Part shown: positions 34,633 to 34,644 of the stretch, piece by piece
Position numbering within the stretch: the stretch's first letter is position 1
Layout: every line of letters begins with the position of its first letter
Assembly (NCBI GenBank): GCA_035703895.1
Contig: DASSXJ010000056.1
Span: 1 to 34,644, forward strand
Source: a bacterium
GTDB taxonomy: Bacteria; Sysuimicrobiota; Sysuimicrobiia; Sysuimicrobiales; Segetimicrobiaceae
Length of the DNA: 34,644 nt
Direction: 5' to 3'
The notes under the pieces: generated by a model
Database searches by the model: none
What the model saw: only the letters and a program-made list of their open reading frames with translations
Told to the model about the DNA's origin: nothing
Translations under genes and position numbers: made by a program

Positions 34633-34640
34633 AAGGAGGG
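34633..34640 (+). promoter_or_regulatory. Ribosome binding site of a gene starting beyond the window
   Basis: AAGGAGGG directly after the cyclase stop is a near-perfect Shine-Dalgarno sequence. The start codon it serves must lie just past base 34644, so the cyclase has a closely coupled downstream gene. Confidence 0.6.
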
Positions 34641-34644
34641 AGAC

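Overview
The window is GC-rich, gene-dense bacterial chromosome with short intergenic gaps and many start/stop overlaps of the ATGA, GTGA or TAATG kind. A perfect CIRCE operator before groESL, a PurS/PurQ/small-PurL trio, a PurF with propeptide and four iron-sulfur cysteines, and an ATP-dependent DNA ligase point to an uncultured or little-studied Gram-positive-affiliated (Terrabacteria-type) lineage. CSP1-3/Sysuimicrobiota, Armatimonadota or Chloroflexota relatives would fit. This taxon is inferred from gene style only; there is no rRNA gene in the window. No tRNA, insertion sequence, CRISPR array or prophage was seen.

Layout. Bases 1-2530 (+) hold peptide and amino-acid scavenging genes: the 3' part of pxpC, a decayed flavin-reductase remnant, a class I amidotransferase-like hydrolase (PuuD type) with what looks like a leaderless promoter, and a DppA-type D-aminopeptidase. 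Bases 2573-9218 (+) hold an ATP-dependent DNA ligase, a NfeD/SPFH membrane-protease pair, and the compact tsaE-tsaB-rimI-tsaD set for tRNA t6A synthesis and N-terminal acetylation. Bases 9296-11326 (+) are groES-groEL under a sigma-A-like promoter and CIRCE, closed by a strong hairpin. A GT39-type membrane glycosyltransferase and a FkbM methyltransferase follow.

Bases 13604-19219 (-) are the most unusual part: a six-gene operon transcribed fabF-like ketosynthase, FabL-like reductase, CoA-transferase-fold alpha and beta subunits, FabG-like reductase, divergent PlsX. The alpha/beta pair resembles, from remembered sequences, IpdA/IpdB (the CoA-transferase-fold hydrolase of actinobacterial steroid ring cleavage) more than ordinary CoA transferases. 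There is no ACP, FabD or FabH gene in the cluster. It may be a specialised acyl or ring-opening pathway feeding phospholipid synthesis rather than housekeeping fatty-acid synthesis.

Bases 19220-32799 (+) are a twelve-gene purine operon in the order purD-E-A-B-C-S-Q-L-F-M-N-H, covering every step from PRPP to IMP except the purK reaction, plus both steps from IMP to AMP. Its promoter lies between two copies of a 14-base direct repeat that resembles the Bacillus PurBox, so purine-responsive control is likely. The window ends with a classical short-chain dehydrogenase, a 389-base leader with a possible promoter and two tiny ORFs, and a single-domain class III nucleotide cyclase. A ribosome binding site for the next gene lies at the very edge.
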